Below, one piece after another: positions 52,825 to 61,121 of a stretch of 64,000 nt of DNA (positions are counted from its first letter, which is position 1; each line of letters opens with the position of its first letter). The DNA is from JAWLDA01 sp041686855. GTDB lineage: Bacteria; Bacillota; Limnochordia; DTU080; RSA5. Under the pieces are notes generated by a model. The model did no database searches. It saw only the letters and a program-made list of their open reading frames with translations, and was not told where the DNA came from. The position numbers and the translations under genes were made by a program. The stretch lies in the NCBI GenBank assembly GCA_041686855.1, contig JAWLDA010000003.1, forward strand, positions 62,001 through 126,000, in the 5' to 3' direction.

Positions 52825-53032
52825 ATAATCTAGCTGGGAAGACGTAGGACGGTAGGAGAGCAGGCCCTTCCCAGGCAGTCATCGACGAGTACCATACTGC
52901 ACGCATTCTCTTTGCGGGCAGCAAATCTGTGACGTACCTGCTGTGTCGTACCATCGATACAGGGTCGCAAGATGTCGGTATTCGGGTGAGATCTTTGTGC
53001 GCTCTCCTAACCTTTTTGGAGAGCGTTTTTTT
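52825..53032 (+). promoter_or_regulatory. Attenuator-like leader with HutP-type NAG triplets
   Basis: No gene lies in 52787-53083. An 8-bp hairpin CTGGGAAG/CTTCCCAG (52834-52841 / 52867-52874) encloses a 25-nt loop holding UAG (52845), UAG (52853) and CAG (52861), spaced exactly 8 nt apart; another UAG is at 52831. Loop bases 52853-52861 (TAGGAGAGC) are the exact complement of 53001-53009 (GCTCTCCTA), which form most of the 5' arm of the terminator. A 9-bp antiterminator therefore competes with the 8-bp terminator stem. GTACCAT occurs twice in between. It is not a T-box (no GGTACCGCG). Confidence 0.7.
53000..53032 (+). terminator. Intrinsic terminator/attenuator before the HutP gene
   Basis: CGCTCTCC (53000-53007) / GGAGAGCG (53018-53025) with a 10-nt loop and seven T's (53026-53032). 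It stands 51 nt before the HutP start, downstream of a strong promoter. Confidence 0.88.
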
Positions 53033-53083
53033 ATTTGGGGTTTTCCAAAATGTACGTCAGCAGGACAAAAGGGGGACGAACTG

Positions 53084-53524
53084 TTGGAGTCCGGCCTAAG
53101 CAGGGCGGTCGCCCGCGCCGCGATCCGCATCGCCCTTACCCAAAGTCGGGACGAAGAGCGGCAACTCAAAGGAGATCTCCTCGTTGAAGAGATCGGGGCT
53201 GCCGGTGTCGACTACGGCGGCGAGTACGTCACATCGATCCGGCGCATCGTCGAACGGGCTGTCGTGTGTGCCAAACGTGAAGGTGTAATTGGAGAGAGTC
53301 ACGCCGAAGAGGGAGCCGTGGCCGGAGCGGCCCATGAGGCGACTCAGCAATTGATGCCGAAGGCGCTGGGTTTGAATGTGGGTGGCAAGATCGGCGTCGC
53401 TCGCGGCGGCGAGCACATCGCGGTCGCGGTCTACGTCGGAATTGGCCTGCTACACTTGGACGACGTCGCCATCGCTGTCGGTCATCGCGCTGTACCAGCC
53501 GTGTCACGTGGCGAAGAGAGATAG
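53084..53524 (+). CDS. HutP-family RNA-binding antiterminator-like protein
   Basis: 146 residues from TTG 53084 (GGGGG 8 nt upstream). The pattern GGEYVTSIRRIVERAVVCAK then REGVIG, GLNVGGKIGVARGGEHIAVA, and VYVGIGLLHLDDVAIAVGHR aligns with Bacillus HutP, whose C-terminal part reads DWIAVSLYGTIGAP...GVGINHI. HutP binds UAG-rich RNA with L-histidine and a metal, using His73, His77 and His138 in B. subtilis (from memory). Here the histidines are H73, H84, H111, H124 and H134; H134 matches the last, whereas a clear partner for His77 is not evident, so the ligand may differ. The leader just upstream has spaced NAG triplets. First gene before aroH-hisC-aroF-tyrA. Confidence 0.8.
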   Translation: MESGLSRAVARAAIRIALTQSRDEERQLKGDLLVEEIGAAGVDYGGEYVTSIRRIVERAVVCAKREGVIGESHAEEGAVAGAAHEATQQLMPKALGLNVGGKIGVARGGEHIAVAVYVGIGLLHLDDVAIAVGHRAVPAVSRGEER

Positions 53525-53535
53525 AGGTGAACGAT

Positions 53536-53922
53536 GTGGATATGAGATTGAGAGCCATCAGGGGAGCGACGACTGTTGAGGCAGATCGCAAAGATTTGAT
53601 CGTTGCTGGGGCAAAGGAATTGACTCAGGCGGTGATCGACGAGAACGCTCTTGAGATCGACGATATTGTGAGCGTGATTTACACAGCAACCGCCGATCTC
53701 TCTTCAGAGTTTCCCGCTGTGGGCGGACGCCAGTTGGGGTTGATCCATACACCGTTGATGTGCGCCCAGGAGATTCCCGTGGTCGGAAGTCAGCCCCGCT
53801 GTATTCGAATGTTGGTCCATGCTTACATGCCGATCGACCGCCCCGTCGTTCCTGTGTACCTAAATGAAGCCGTCTCACTGCGGCCGGATTTGCAGTTGCA
53901 ATTCGACAGGGGGAGCGAATGA
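53536..53922 (+). CDS. aroH: Chorismate mutase, AroH type
   Basis: 128 residues from GTG 53536 (AGAGGTGA upstream; ATG 53542 is also possible). The start MRLRAIRGATTVE and the ending YLNEAVSLRPDLQ match the trimeric AroH fold of Bacillus subtilis; QPRCIRMLVHAY carries the active-site Arg. It converts chorismate to prephenate. It overlaps hisC by four bases. Confidence 0.95.
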   Translation: MDMRLRAIRGATTVEADRKDLIVAGAKELTQAVIDENALEIDDIVSVIYTATADLSSEFPAVGGRQLGLIHTPLMCAQEIPVVGSQPRCIRMLVHAYMPIDRPVVPVYLNEAVSLRPDLQLQFDRGSE

Positions 53923-55031
53923 TGAATGTTAAACCGCGCAGCGCACTAGCAGGGATTCAGGCGTACCAGCCTGGAAAGTCGGCCTCCGATCTCGGCGCGC
54001 CGATCAAGACTATTAAACTCTCTTCAAACGAGAACCCCCTTGGCGCCAGCCCTCGCGTGGCTGAGGCCGTGGCCCGTGAGGTGTCCGACGCTCACCTCTA
54101 CCCCGAAGGGAGCGGTAAAGCCCTGAGGGAAGAGATTGCGCGCCGGTTGGAGGTAGAGCCTGACAACGTCGTACTGGGGTGTGGTTCGGACGAAGTGATC
54201 CGACTGCTGGCAGAGGCCTACCTTGACCCGGGTGACGGGTGCCTCTTTGCTGATACGACCTTTAGCCAGTACTCGTTCGTCGCCCGTATCATGGCGGCTC
54301 GGGAGATTGTCGTTCCCCTAAACGACGGAGTGCACGACCTCGACGCCATGGCCGAAGCCGCCCGGCGCGAGCGCCCGCGACTCTGTTTCGTCTGCAACCC
54401 GAATAACCCAACCGGAACGTACGTTCGGATGCGCGACGTAGAACGCTTCCTTGATCGAGTTCCCTCCGAAACCTTAGTTGTCTTTGACGAAGCGTACATC
54501 GAGTATGCGGATGCCGACGATTTCCCCGACTCACTCAACTATTTGCGGGCGGGACGGCCCCTGGTTAGTTTGCGGACATTCTCCAAGATACACGGTCTGG
54601 CAGGCATGCGAGTCGGATACGGCGTGGCGCCGTCGGAGGTTGTCGACGCGCTTCAGCGGATCCGCCCGCCATTCAATGTGAATCGCTTTGCCCAAGCCGC
54701 AGCTCTTGCCTCGCTGGCAGACCCCGATCACGTGCAACAAAGCCGGGAATTAAACATCCGGGAGCGAGGTCGGGTGGGTGACGCGTTGAGCCAACTCGGG
54801 ATGCGAGTGTTGCCGAGCCAGAGTAATTTCGTCTTTGTTGAGTCGGACGTCGACGGCAGCTTGGTGTACGAAGCCTTGGCCGGAGAGGGTGTCTTCGTCC
54901 GACAGGGCACGGCGTTCGGGCGACCGTTCGGATTGAGGATCACCATCGGAACCCCCGAACAAAATGATCGTTTATTGAGCACGTTAGAGCGGGTCTTGCC
55001 AGCTCTGCGCGAAAGGGGAGCCAACGTATAA
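53919..55031 (+). CDS. hisC: Histidinol-phosphate aminotransferase
   Basis: 370 residues, fold-type I PLP enzyme: KLSSNENPLGASPRVAEAVA, CNPNNPTGTYV, DEAYIEYAD and the PLP lysine in RTFSKIHGLAGMRVGYG. HisC of Bacilli serves both histidine synthesis and transamination of phenylpyruvate and hydroxyphenylpyruvate; the aromatic operon context supports the second use, and the gene shares a base with aroF. Confidence 0.95.
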   Translation: MMNVKPRSALAGIQAYQPGKSASDLGAPIKTIKLSSNENPLGASPRVAEAVAREVSDAHLYPEGSGKALREEIARRLEVEPDNVVLGCGSDEVIRLLAEAYLDPGDGCLFADTTFSQYSFVARIMAAREIVVPLNDGVHDLDAMAEAARRERPRLCFVCNPNNPTGTYVRMRDVERFLDRVPSETLVVFDEAYIEYADADDFPDSLNYLRAGRPLVSLRTFSKIHGLAGMRVGYGVAPSEVVDALQRIRPPFNVNRFAQAAALASLADPDHVQQSRELNIRERGRVGDALSQLGMRVLPSQSNFVFVESDVDGSLVYEALAGEGVFVRQGTAFGRPFGLRITIGTPEQNDRLLSTLERVLPALRERGANV

Positions 55032-56050
55032 TGATCGTTGTGATGAAGGCTGGAGCATCTGAAGTGTTGATCAACCAAGTGGTAAAGCGTTTAAAGGATT
55101 TCGGCTTCGAAGTACACCTCTCCCAAGGTGTCGAACGCACGGTGATTGGTGCAATCGGGGAGAAGACGGCCGAAAAGGTGCAGCAACTCGAAGCCACTGA
55201 CGGTGTCGAGAAGATCGTTCCAATCTTACAACCTTTCAAGTTGGCGGGACGGGAGTTCAAACAAGAGAAGAGTCAGATTTCCGTTCGAGGCGTCGTCTTT
55301 GGCGGCGAGCAAATACCTGTGATCGCCGGACCGTGCGCCGTAGAGTCGTACGATCAACTCATGGAGACGGCTCGGGCCGTCAAGGCGGGCGGCGCCACTC
55401 TGTTGCGCGGTGGCGCCTACAAGCCGCGTACGTCTCCGTACTCCTTTCAGGGTTTGGCAGAAGAGGGCCTTGAGATTATGAAGGCGGCCCGTGAGGAGAC
55501 AGGCCTTGGTCTCGTGACGGAAGTCGTAAATCCCCGCGACGTCGAGATGATTGAGCGGTATGTGGACATGTTCCAAATCGGTGCGCGCAACATGCAAAAC
55601 TTCACCCTCTTGACGGAGGTAGGGCGGACCGGCAAGCCGGTCTTACTCAAGCGAGGCCTCTCAGCGACGATCAATGAGTGGATCATGGCGGCGGAGTACG
55701 TACTCTCCGCGGGGAACGCAGACGTCATCTTGTGCGAGCGCGGCATTCGGACTTTTGAGACTGAGACGCGCAACACACTCGACTTGAGCGCCGTCGCGGC
55801 CGTCCACGAGTTGAGCCACCTCCCGGTTGTCGTGGATCCGAGCCACGGCACCGGCAAGTGGAAGTACGTTGCACCGATGGCTCGAGCAGGTGTCGCAGCG
55901 GGAGCCGACGGGCTTATCGTCGAAGTGCATCCGCGGCCGGACGAAGCGATGTCCGACGGCCCACAGTCGCTGAAACCAGACGTTTTTACCGCAATGATGA
56001 AAGAGGTAGACACGGTCGCTCGCGCCTTGGGTCGAAAGGTGTTAGCGTAA
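55031..56050 (+). CDS. aroF: 3-deoxy-7-phosphoheptulonate (DAHP) synthase
   Basis: 339 residues. The N-terminal ferredoxin-like regulatory domain (1-70) is followed by a KDO8P-type synthase barrel with VIAGPCAVESYDQ, GAYKPRTSPYSFQG and VVDPSHGTGKW. First step of the shikimate pathway. The N-terminal domain is the site of Tyr inhibition in Thermotoga-type enzymes. TAATG overlap with hisC. Confidence 0.96.
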   Translation: MIVVMKAGASEVLINQVVKRLKDFGFEVHLSQGVERTVIGAIGEKTAEKVQQLEATDGVEKIVPILQPFKLAGREFKQEKSQISVRGVVFGGEQIPVIAGPCAVESYDQLMETARAVKAGGATLLRGGAYKPRTSPYSFQGLAEEGLEIMKAAREETGLGLVTEVVNPRDVEMIERYVDMFQIGARNMQNFTLLTEVGRTGKPVLLKRGLSATINEWIMAAEYVLSAGNADVILCERGIRTFETETRNTLDLSAVAAVHELSHLPVVVDPSHGTGKWKYVAPMARAGVAAGADGLIVEVHPRPDEAMSDGPQSLKPDVFTAMMKEVDTVARALGRKVLA

Positions 56051-56051
56051 G

Positions 56052-57176
56052 ATGGGCGGGCCGGCTGCTGCATTGCCACGCGTTACTATCGTCGGAGTCG
56101 GTCTCATCGGCGGTTCGCTCGCCCTTTCGTGGAAAGCGCGTGGAGTCGTCAGCGAAGTGGTTGGAGTCGCGCGGCGCGAGGAGAGCATCGCCGAGGCCCA
56201 GGAGGTAGGGGCGGTGGATCACGGGACGCTCTCGTTGGCAGAGGGCGTCAAAGATGCTGATGTTGTCGTCGTTGCTACACCGGTGCGCACGATCGTTTCG
56301 ACGGCGCTGTCGATCAAAAGGCATCTAAAGCCGGGAGCCGTCGTTACGGACGTCGGTAGCACCAAAGCCTGGCTGTGCCATGAGATTTGGAGGCATTACC
56401 GCACTGATGCACTCTTTATCGGAGGGCACCCCATGGCGGGGTCTGAGCGGGCAGGTGTCACGGCAGCCGATCCGTACCTCTTTCAAAACGCCCCTTACAT
56501 CCTTGTGCCGTCACAGGTGGAGTCGCCCCACCAAAGGATCGCCGTTGAAACGCTGGAGCGACTTGCGAGCGCAACCGGCGCGATTCCACTCATCATGTCG
56601 GCCCAAGAGCACGACGCGATCGTTGCCACAGTGAGCCACCTGCCTCACTTGGTGGCGGCATCTTTGGTGAATACGGCTTCTGCTCGCTCTGAGGAATATA
56701 CGCGCCTCTTGCAACTGGCAGCCGGGGGATTTCGTGATACGACGCGAGTCGCCTCGGGGCCAGAGGCCGTTTGGACGGATATTTGTCGGACCAACGCACA
56801 GCCAATTAAGGAGTCGATTCGGGCTTTTATCGCTGAGTTGGAGCGGTTGGAAGCGGCGGTTTGCAACGAGGATGACGACGCTCTCGGCTCCCTCCTTAGT
56901 CGAGCCCGGTCGACTCGAGAGAGCCTACCGGAGAAGTCCAAAGGAATATTGGGGACTGTCTTTGATATCGTCGTCGACGTCGTTGATCGCCCGCGTTCGA
57001 TTCACGACGTGACGGGGATTGTCGGCGACGCAGGGATCAATATCATTGATATTGAGATCTTGCGGGTGCGCGAAGGCGAGGGGGGAACGCTGCGTCTGGG
57101 CTTTGAGTGCGAAGCGGATCACAAGAAGGCGCTGCAACTTCTCTTGTCTCACGGTTATCGCGCCCGCTCCCGCTGA
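56052..57176 (+). CDS. tyrA: Prephenate dehydrogenase with C-terminal ACT domain
   Basis: 374 residues. NAD-binding GVGLIGGSLALSW (~15-27), prephenate site SGGHPMAGSE-like GGHPMAGSERAGV, HDAIVATVSHLPH, and a C-terminal ACT domain (~295-365, VDVVDRPRSIHDVTGIVGDA) for feedback by tyrosine. Completes a chorismate-to-tyrosine route with aroH and hisC; no pheA is seen here. One base after aroF. Confidence 0.95.
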   Translation: MGGPAAALPRVTIVGVGLIGGSLALSWKARGVVSEVVGVARREESIAEAQEVGAVDHGTLSLAEGVKDADVVVVATPVRTIVSTALSIKRHLKPGAVVTDVGSTKAWLCHEIWRHYRTDALFIGGHPMAGSERAGVTAADPYLFQNAPYILVPSQVESPHQRIAVETLERLASATGAIPLIMSAQEHDAIVATVSHLPHLVAASLVNTASARSEEYTRLLQLAAGGFRDTTRVASGPEAVWTDICRTNAQPIKESIRAFIAELERLEAAVCNEDDDALGSLLSRARSTRESLPEKSKGILGTVFDIVVDVVDRPRSIHDVTGIVGDAGINIIDIEILRVREGEGGTLRLGFECEADHKKALQLLLSHGYRARSR

Positions 57177-57244
57177 TCCGAGTGGCATGGGATGGGTGCG
57201 CAAACATCACAGAGGTGAGCGTGTTGGAGCATGAGGAATGCACC

Positions 57245-57925
57245 ATGTTGACGATCGCAATCGACGGGCCGGCCGGAGCCGGCAAGAGTACGGTTGCGCG
57301 CGCTGTCGCGGCAGCGCTGCATTACACCTACGTCGACACTGGGGCTATGTACCGTGCGGCGACGCTACGTTGCTTGCGCGAAAATGTCGATCTGGCGGAT
57401 CATGGAGCCGTCGAAGCTGTCGTTACGGCCGGAAAGATTGGGTTTTCTCAGTTTCAGGACGGAGTCCGGGTGTGCCTGGATGGTGAAGACGTGACCCAGG
57501 AGATCCGTTCGAGGGAAGTGGGAGAGGCCGTCTCCCTCGTGGCCCAGGTTCCGGCGGTGCGCACGGCGCTTGTGCGCATGCAGCGAGAGATGGGCCGCCG
57601 GGGCGGTGTCGTGATGGACGGGCGGGATATCGGAACAGTAGTCCTACCTCATGCCGACGTGAAAGTGTTCCTGACGGCGTCTAGCGACGAACGAGCCAGG
57701 CGGCGTCATCGCGAGCTGGTTGCCGCAGGTCGCGACTCCGATCTTGAGGAGGTGCGGCGTGCCATCGAACGGCGAGATGAGATCGATCGCAACCGGGAGA
57801 TTGCCCCACTGCGGGCGGCGGACGATGCAGTCACTATCGATACGACCCAACGGAGTATCGAGGAGATCGTCACGTGGATCTTGGGTCTGTGCCGCGATCG
57901 GGGAGGGATCTCGTGTACTACGTAA
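57245..57925 (+). CDS. cmk: Cytidylate kinase
   Basis: 226 residues from ATG 57245 (TGAGGAAT upstream). Walker A AIDGPAGAGKSTVAR (4-18), DTGAMYRA, MDGRDIGTVVLPHADVKVFL. Phosphorylates CMP/dCMP. Sits 68 bp behind tyrA, continuing the same direction as in Bacillus (cmk-rpsA). Confidence 0.97.
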   Translation: MLTIAIDGPAGAGKSTVARAVAAALHYTYVDTGAMYRAATLRCLRENVDLADHGAVEAVVTAGKIGFSQFQDGVRVCLDGEDVTQEIRSREVGEAVSLVAQVPAVRTALVRMQREMGRRGGVVMDGRDIGTVVLPHADVKVFLTASSDERARRRHRELVAAGRDSDLEEVRRAIERRDEIDRNREIAPLRAADDAVTIDTTQRSIEEIVTWILGLCRDRGGISCTT

Positions 57926-58524
57926 TCGGTCGATTTATCTGCCGCGTCGTACTCAAGCTCTTCTTTCGCTACCGCGTTGAAGGACACGAGAATGTACCCC
58001 GAACAGGAGGCGTCCTTCTTGTTGCCAATCACGCGAATTATTTGGATCCCCCCCTCTTAGGAAGTTCGGTGGAGCGCCACGTACATTTTATGGCCAAAGC
58101 GGAGCTTTTTAAGATTCCCGTACTCGGGTGGATTCTACCCCGTGTGAAGGCGTTTCCCGTCGCGCGCGGCGGGTCGGATCGCGGAGCCGTGCGGCACGCC
58201 CTGCGAATTTTGGAATCCGGGGGAGTGGTCGGCATCTTTCCGGAGGGGACGCGCACACGCACTGGAGAGATGCTTCCATTCCAACGTGGCGCCGGTCTCA
58301 TCGCGACACGGGCCAACGCCACGGTTGTTCCGATGGCACTGATCGGCACCTACCGTCCGATGCGCGGCCGCCTCATTCCTCGACGGTTCGTCGTGCGGAT
58401 CGGTCCACCCATCGACTTGAATGCCGGTGGAGGCGAAGAAGAAGGGAAGAAAGGCGCGGCAGATCGCGCAAACCGTCTCATGCTCGCAGGAATTGAGCGA
58501 CTGATGAGGGAAGATCCTTCCTGA
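57913..58524 (+). CDS. plsC: 1-acyl-sn-glycerol-3-phosphate acyltransferase
   Basis: 203 residues from GTG 57913 (GGGAGGG upstream), overlapping cmk by 13 bases. Acyltransferase motifs NHANYLDP (catalytic H-x4-D) and FPEGTRTRTGEML. Makes phosphatidic acid. One N-terminal hydrophobic segment. Fits with cmk and the S1 gene, a common Bacillota block. Confidence 0.95.
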   Translation: MYYVIGRFICRVVLKLFFRYRVEGHENVPRTGGVLLVANHANYLDPPLLGSSVERHVHFMAKAELFKIPVLGWILPRVKAFPVARGGSDRGAVRHALRILESGGVVGIFPEGTRTRTGEMLPFQRGAGLIATRANATVVPMALIGTYRPMRGRLIPRRFVVRIGPPIDLNAGGGEEEGKKGAADRANRLMLAGIERLMREDPS

Positions 58525-58715
58525 ACCTCGTCCACGTGGGCTGCGGGGAGGAATTCGAAAGGCGACACAGAAACCTATATCGAACTGTGCGACTATTGTG
58601 GGCATCTTTGTGAATACTGGGGAGGGACGGACTTCTGTTGTGAGGTCCAGCATCGCCCTCGCCCGGAAGTTTCCATGGGCGTCCCTGTAAGGTCAGCATT
58701 GGGGGGAGTAAGAGG

Positions 58716-60203
58716 ATGACGGAGAAGTACGACGAGACCACAGAGAAACAAGAAGTAGCCGCCACGCAGGAGACGGAGTTGTCAGGGGTGGAAGTGGACG
58801 ACCCTACAGCGGTTTCGGGCGGTAGCGAATTGGAAGTGGCAGCATCCACAACGGAGGAATCGGCGTCTTCGGATGCGCCGAACGACTCTGCGTCGAGCTC
58901 TGAGCCGGTCAAGAGCGAGACACCCAAGGACGGCGAAGAGACCGCGGCAGGCGCTCAAACTTCCAAGATGGCTCAGTACGACGAGACGTTCGTCACCTTG
59001 GAGCCGGGTCAAATCGTCGAGGGGAAAGTAATTCAGATCGGACCGGATGAGGTCATGGTTGACGTCGGATACAAGTCCGAAGGCCGCATTCCCCTCCATG
59101 AGCTTGGCCTTAAGTCTGGCGAGACACCGGAAGAGGCTGTCAGCGTGGGTGACGTCATTGAGGTTTTTGTCGTTAAGGTCGAGGATCAAGAGGGTAACGT
59201 CCTATTGTCCAAGCGTAGGGCGGACGGGCGCGTCGCTTGGGAGCGCCTCGAGCAAGCGAAAGAGGCTGACGAAGTGATCGAGGCGCCCGTTTCCGAGCGT
59301 GTTAAGGGCGGCCTCCTCGTAGACGTTGGTGTGCGTGGGTTCGTTCCGGCGTCGCACGTCGCTCGCAACTACGTTGAGGATCTCGACAAGTACGTCGGTC
59401 AGACGCTTCGCCTCAAGGTGATCGAGCTCGATCGGCAGCGTAACAACGTGGTACTCTCGCACAAGGACGTCCTGGAGGCCGAGTTTGAGCAGGCCAAAGA
59501 GGATGCGTTCTCCTCCCTCAAGGAGGGAGAGGTGAGCAAAGGCGTCGTGCGCCGCATCACCGATTTTGGAGCGTTCGTCGACATCGGCGGTGGCGTAGAG
59601 GGGCTGCTGCACGTCTCGGAGATGGCGTGGAGTCGAGTGCGTCATCCTTCCGACGTTGTGTCGGAAGGACAAGAGGTCGATGTGATGGTCCTCAAGATCG
59701 ACGCCGAGAATGAGCGTATCTCACTCAGCCTGAAGGAGACGCTGCCCGACCCGTGGTTGAGCGTTGGACAGCGTTACAAGGTTGGTGACGTGGTGCGAGG
59801 CACCGTCACCCGTGTGGTCGACTTCGGCGCATTTGTCAAGCTTGAGGACGGCATCGAAGGACTCGTTCACATCTCGCAGTTGGCTGAGCACCATGTGACC
59901 AACCCGTCCGAGGTGGTCGAGCCAAACCAAGAGGTTGATGTGCGCGTTGTAAGCCTCGACGAAGAGCGGCGTCGCATTGGTCTCAGCATGAAGCCGCCGC
60001 GCTCAGAGTCTCAGTCGGCGCAACCCCGCCAGTCTCGCAGTCAGGGCGGCGGTCGCGGACGAGGGTCACGCGGACACTCCGGATCGGACTCGGGCAACTC
60101 AGGCGGTGTGAGCGGCAGCGACACGACCGTGACGTTGGGCGACGTTTTTGAGGATCTGAGCACCTTTTTTGACGACCAACCTAGCGACGAAGGTAAGGAT
60201 TGA
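58716..60203 (+). CDS. Four-domain S1 RNA-binding protein (RpsA/YpfD-like) with disordered ends
   Basis: 495 residues. A Ser/Glu/Thr-rich, acidic, low-complexity N-terminus (1-85) precedes four S1/OB repeats (~97-167, ~184-250, ~268-338, ~355-425), each marked by VG/IGGGVEGLLHVSE- or GFVPASH-type motifs. The tail (~430-475) is rich in Arg-Gly and Ser (RSQGGGRGRGSRGHSGS). S1 proteins bind mRNA; Bacillota forms may not be ribosomal. Translation start ATG 58716, after GGGGGGAG. No gene is visible in the 190 bp before it. Confidence 0.88.
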   Translation: MTEKYDETTEKQEVAATQETELSGVEVDDPTAVSGGSELEVAASTTEESASSDAPNDSASSSEPVKSETPKDGEETAAGAQTSKMAQYDETFVTLEPGQIVEGKVIQIGPDEVMVDVGYKSEGRIPLHELGLKSGETPEEAVSVGDVIEVFVVKVEDQEGNVLLSKRRADGRVAWERLEQAKEADEVIEAPVSERVKGGLLVDVGVRGFVPASHVARNYVEDLDKYVGQTLRLKVIELDRQRNNVVLSHKDVLEAEFEQAKEDAFSSLKEGEVSKGVVRRITDFGAFVDIGGGVEGLLHVSEMAWSRVRHPSDVVSEGQEVDVMVLKIDAENERISLSLKETLPDPWLSVGQRYKVGDVVRGTVTRVVDFGAFVKLEDGIEGLVHISQLAEHHVTNPSEVVEPNQEVDVRVVSLDEERRRIGLSMKPPRSESQSAQPRQSRSQGGGRGRGSRGHSGSDSGNSGGVSGSDTTVTLGDVFEDLSTFFDDQPSDEGKD

Positions 60204-60267
60204 TCGGACACCAATCAATCCTTGCCTCGAATTGTCGAGAACGGTACGTTCGTTCTCCATACGGATG

Positions 60268-60312
60268 AAAAAGGGCGGTCTCCCCACTGGGATGGGGAGG
60301 CCGCCCTTTTTT
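60268..60312 (+). terminator. Intrinsic terminator of the S1 gene
   Basis: AAAGGGCGGTCTCCCC pairs with GGGGAGGCCGCCCTTT (60268-60283 / 60294-60310, one mismatch), then TT. Confidence 0.92.
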
Positions 60313-60395
60313 GCATAGTTGCGAGGAACCGGGGGCAGTCTAGGCGTTGACTCATGTGGACGTTAGACCGTTAAGCAGAAAGTGAGTGATCGCCC

Positions 60396-61121
60396 GTGCC
60401 CCTTGGACTGATACTCCTCTTTGTCGCCGCGGGGTTGGTCTATTTCGGACTCGCCCACCGCGTCCTCGATCGCTTGCGCCTTACCGATACGCAAGCGCTG
60501 ATCTTTTTGGGTTTAATGGTCGCCGGAAGCTTTGTAGAAGTGCCGCTGACGCGCGGCGTCGTTGCTGTCTCATTGAATGTTGGCGGGGCTTTAGTTCCAC
60601 TGGCGTTGGTTGTATACCTCTTGGTACGTGCGGATACCGCCTGGGAGCGAATTCGGGCCGTCTTGGCGGCCGCCGCCGTCGCAGCTGCCATTCGCATTAT
60701 CTCGGGACTGACGATCTTTGAACCGCCCCAGTCCGACATTATCGACCCGGTGTGGCTCTTTGCCATCATCGCCGGAGTAGTCGGGTACTTGGCGGGCCGT
60801 TCGCGGCGCGCTGCCTTTGTCGCCGGTACACTCGGAGTCCTCTTTGCGGACGCACTGCACATCCTTCGGGTGAGCGCGGCGAGGACGCCGAGTGACGTGG
60901 CCCTTGGAGGGGCCGGAGTCTTTGACGCCGTCGTCATGGCAGGGTTTATCGCAGTACTGCTTGCTGAACTCGTGGGCGAGAGCCGGGAGCGCCTCCAAGG
61001 AGGTCCCGACACCTCGTCTGAGAGACCGGGGATCTTACATCGAGACGGTGCTCCTGCCTCGGTGACCGATGGCGGCAAGGGCGACGATGCCCGTGAAGGC
61101 GGGGAGGAGGAGAGATCGTGA
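60396..61121 (+). CDS. DUF1614 membrane protein
   Basis: 241 residues from GTG 60396. Seven to eight membrane segments, with VEVPLTRGVVAVSLNVGGAL, GLTIFEPPQSDIIDPVWLFA and GGAGVFDAVVMAGFIAVLLA: DUF1614 pattern, including the buried Asp/Glu. No function is established. A basic, hydrophilic tail (~205-241) ends in the spoIIP start (4-base overlap), so it is expressed with that gene. Confidence 0.85.
   Translation: MPLGLILLFVAAGLVYFGLAHRVLDRLRLTDTQALIFLGLMVAGSFVEVPLTRGVVAVSLNVGGALVPLALVVYLLVRADTAWERIRAVLAAAAVAAAIRIISGLTIFEPPQSDIIDPVWLFAIIAGVVGYLAGRSRRAAFVAGTLGVLFADALHILRVSAARTPSDVALGGAGVFDAVVMAGFIAVLLAELVGESRERLQGGPDTSSERPGILHRDGAPASVTDGGKGDDAREGGEEERS

Noticed and set aside
52825..53032. T-box or known riboswitch as explanation for the leader before the HutP gene
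   Set aside because: No T-box core (GGTACCGCG-like) and no specifier-type Stem I; the features present are NAG triplets and a loop-terminator complementarity.
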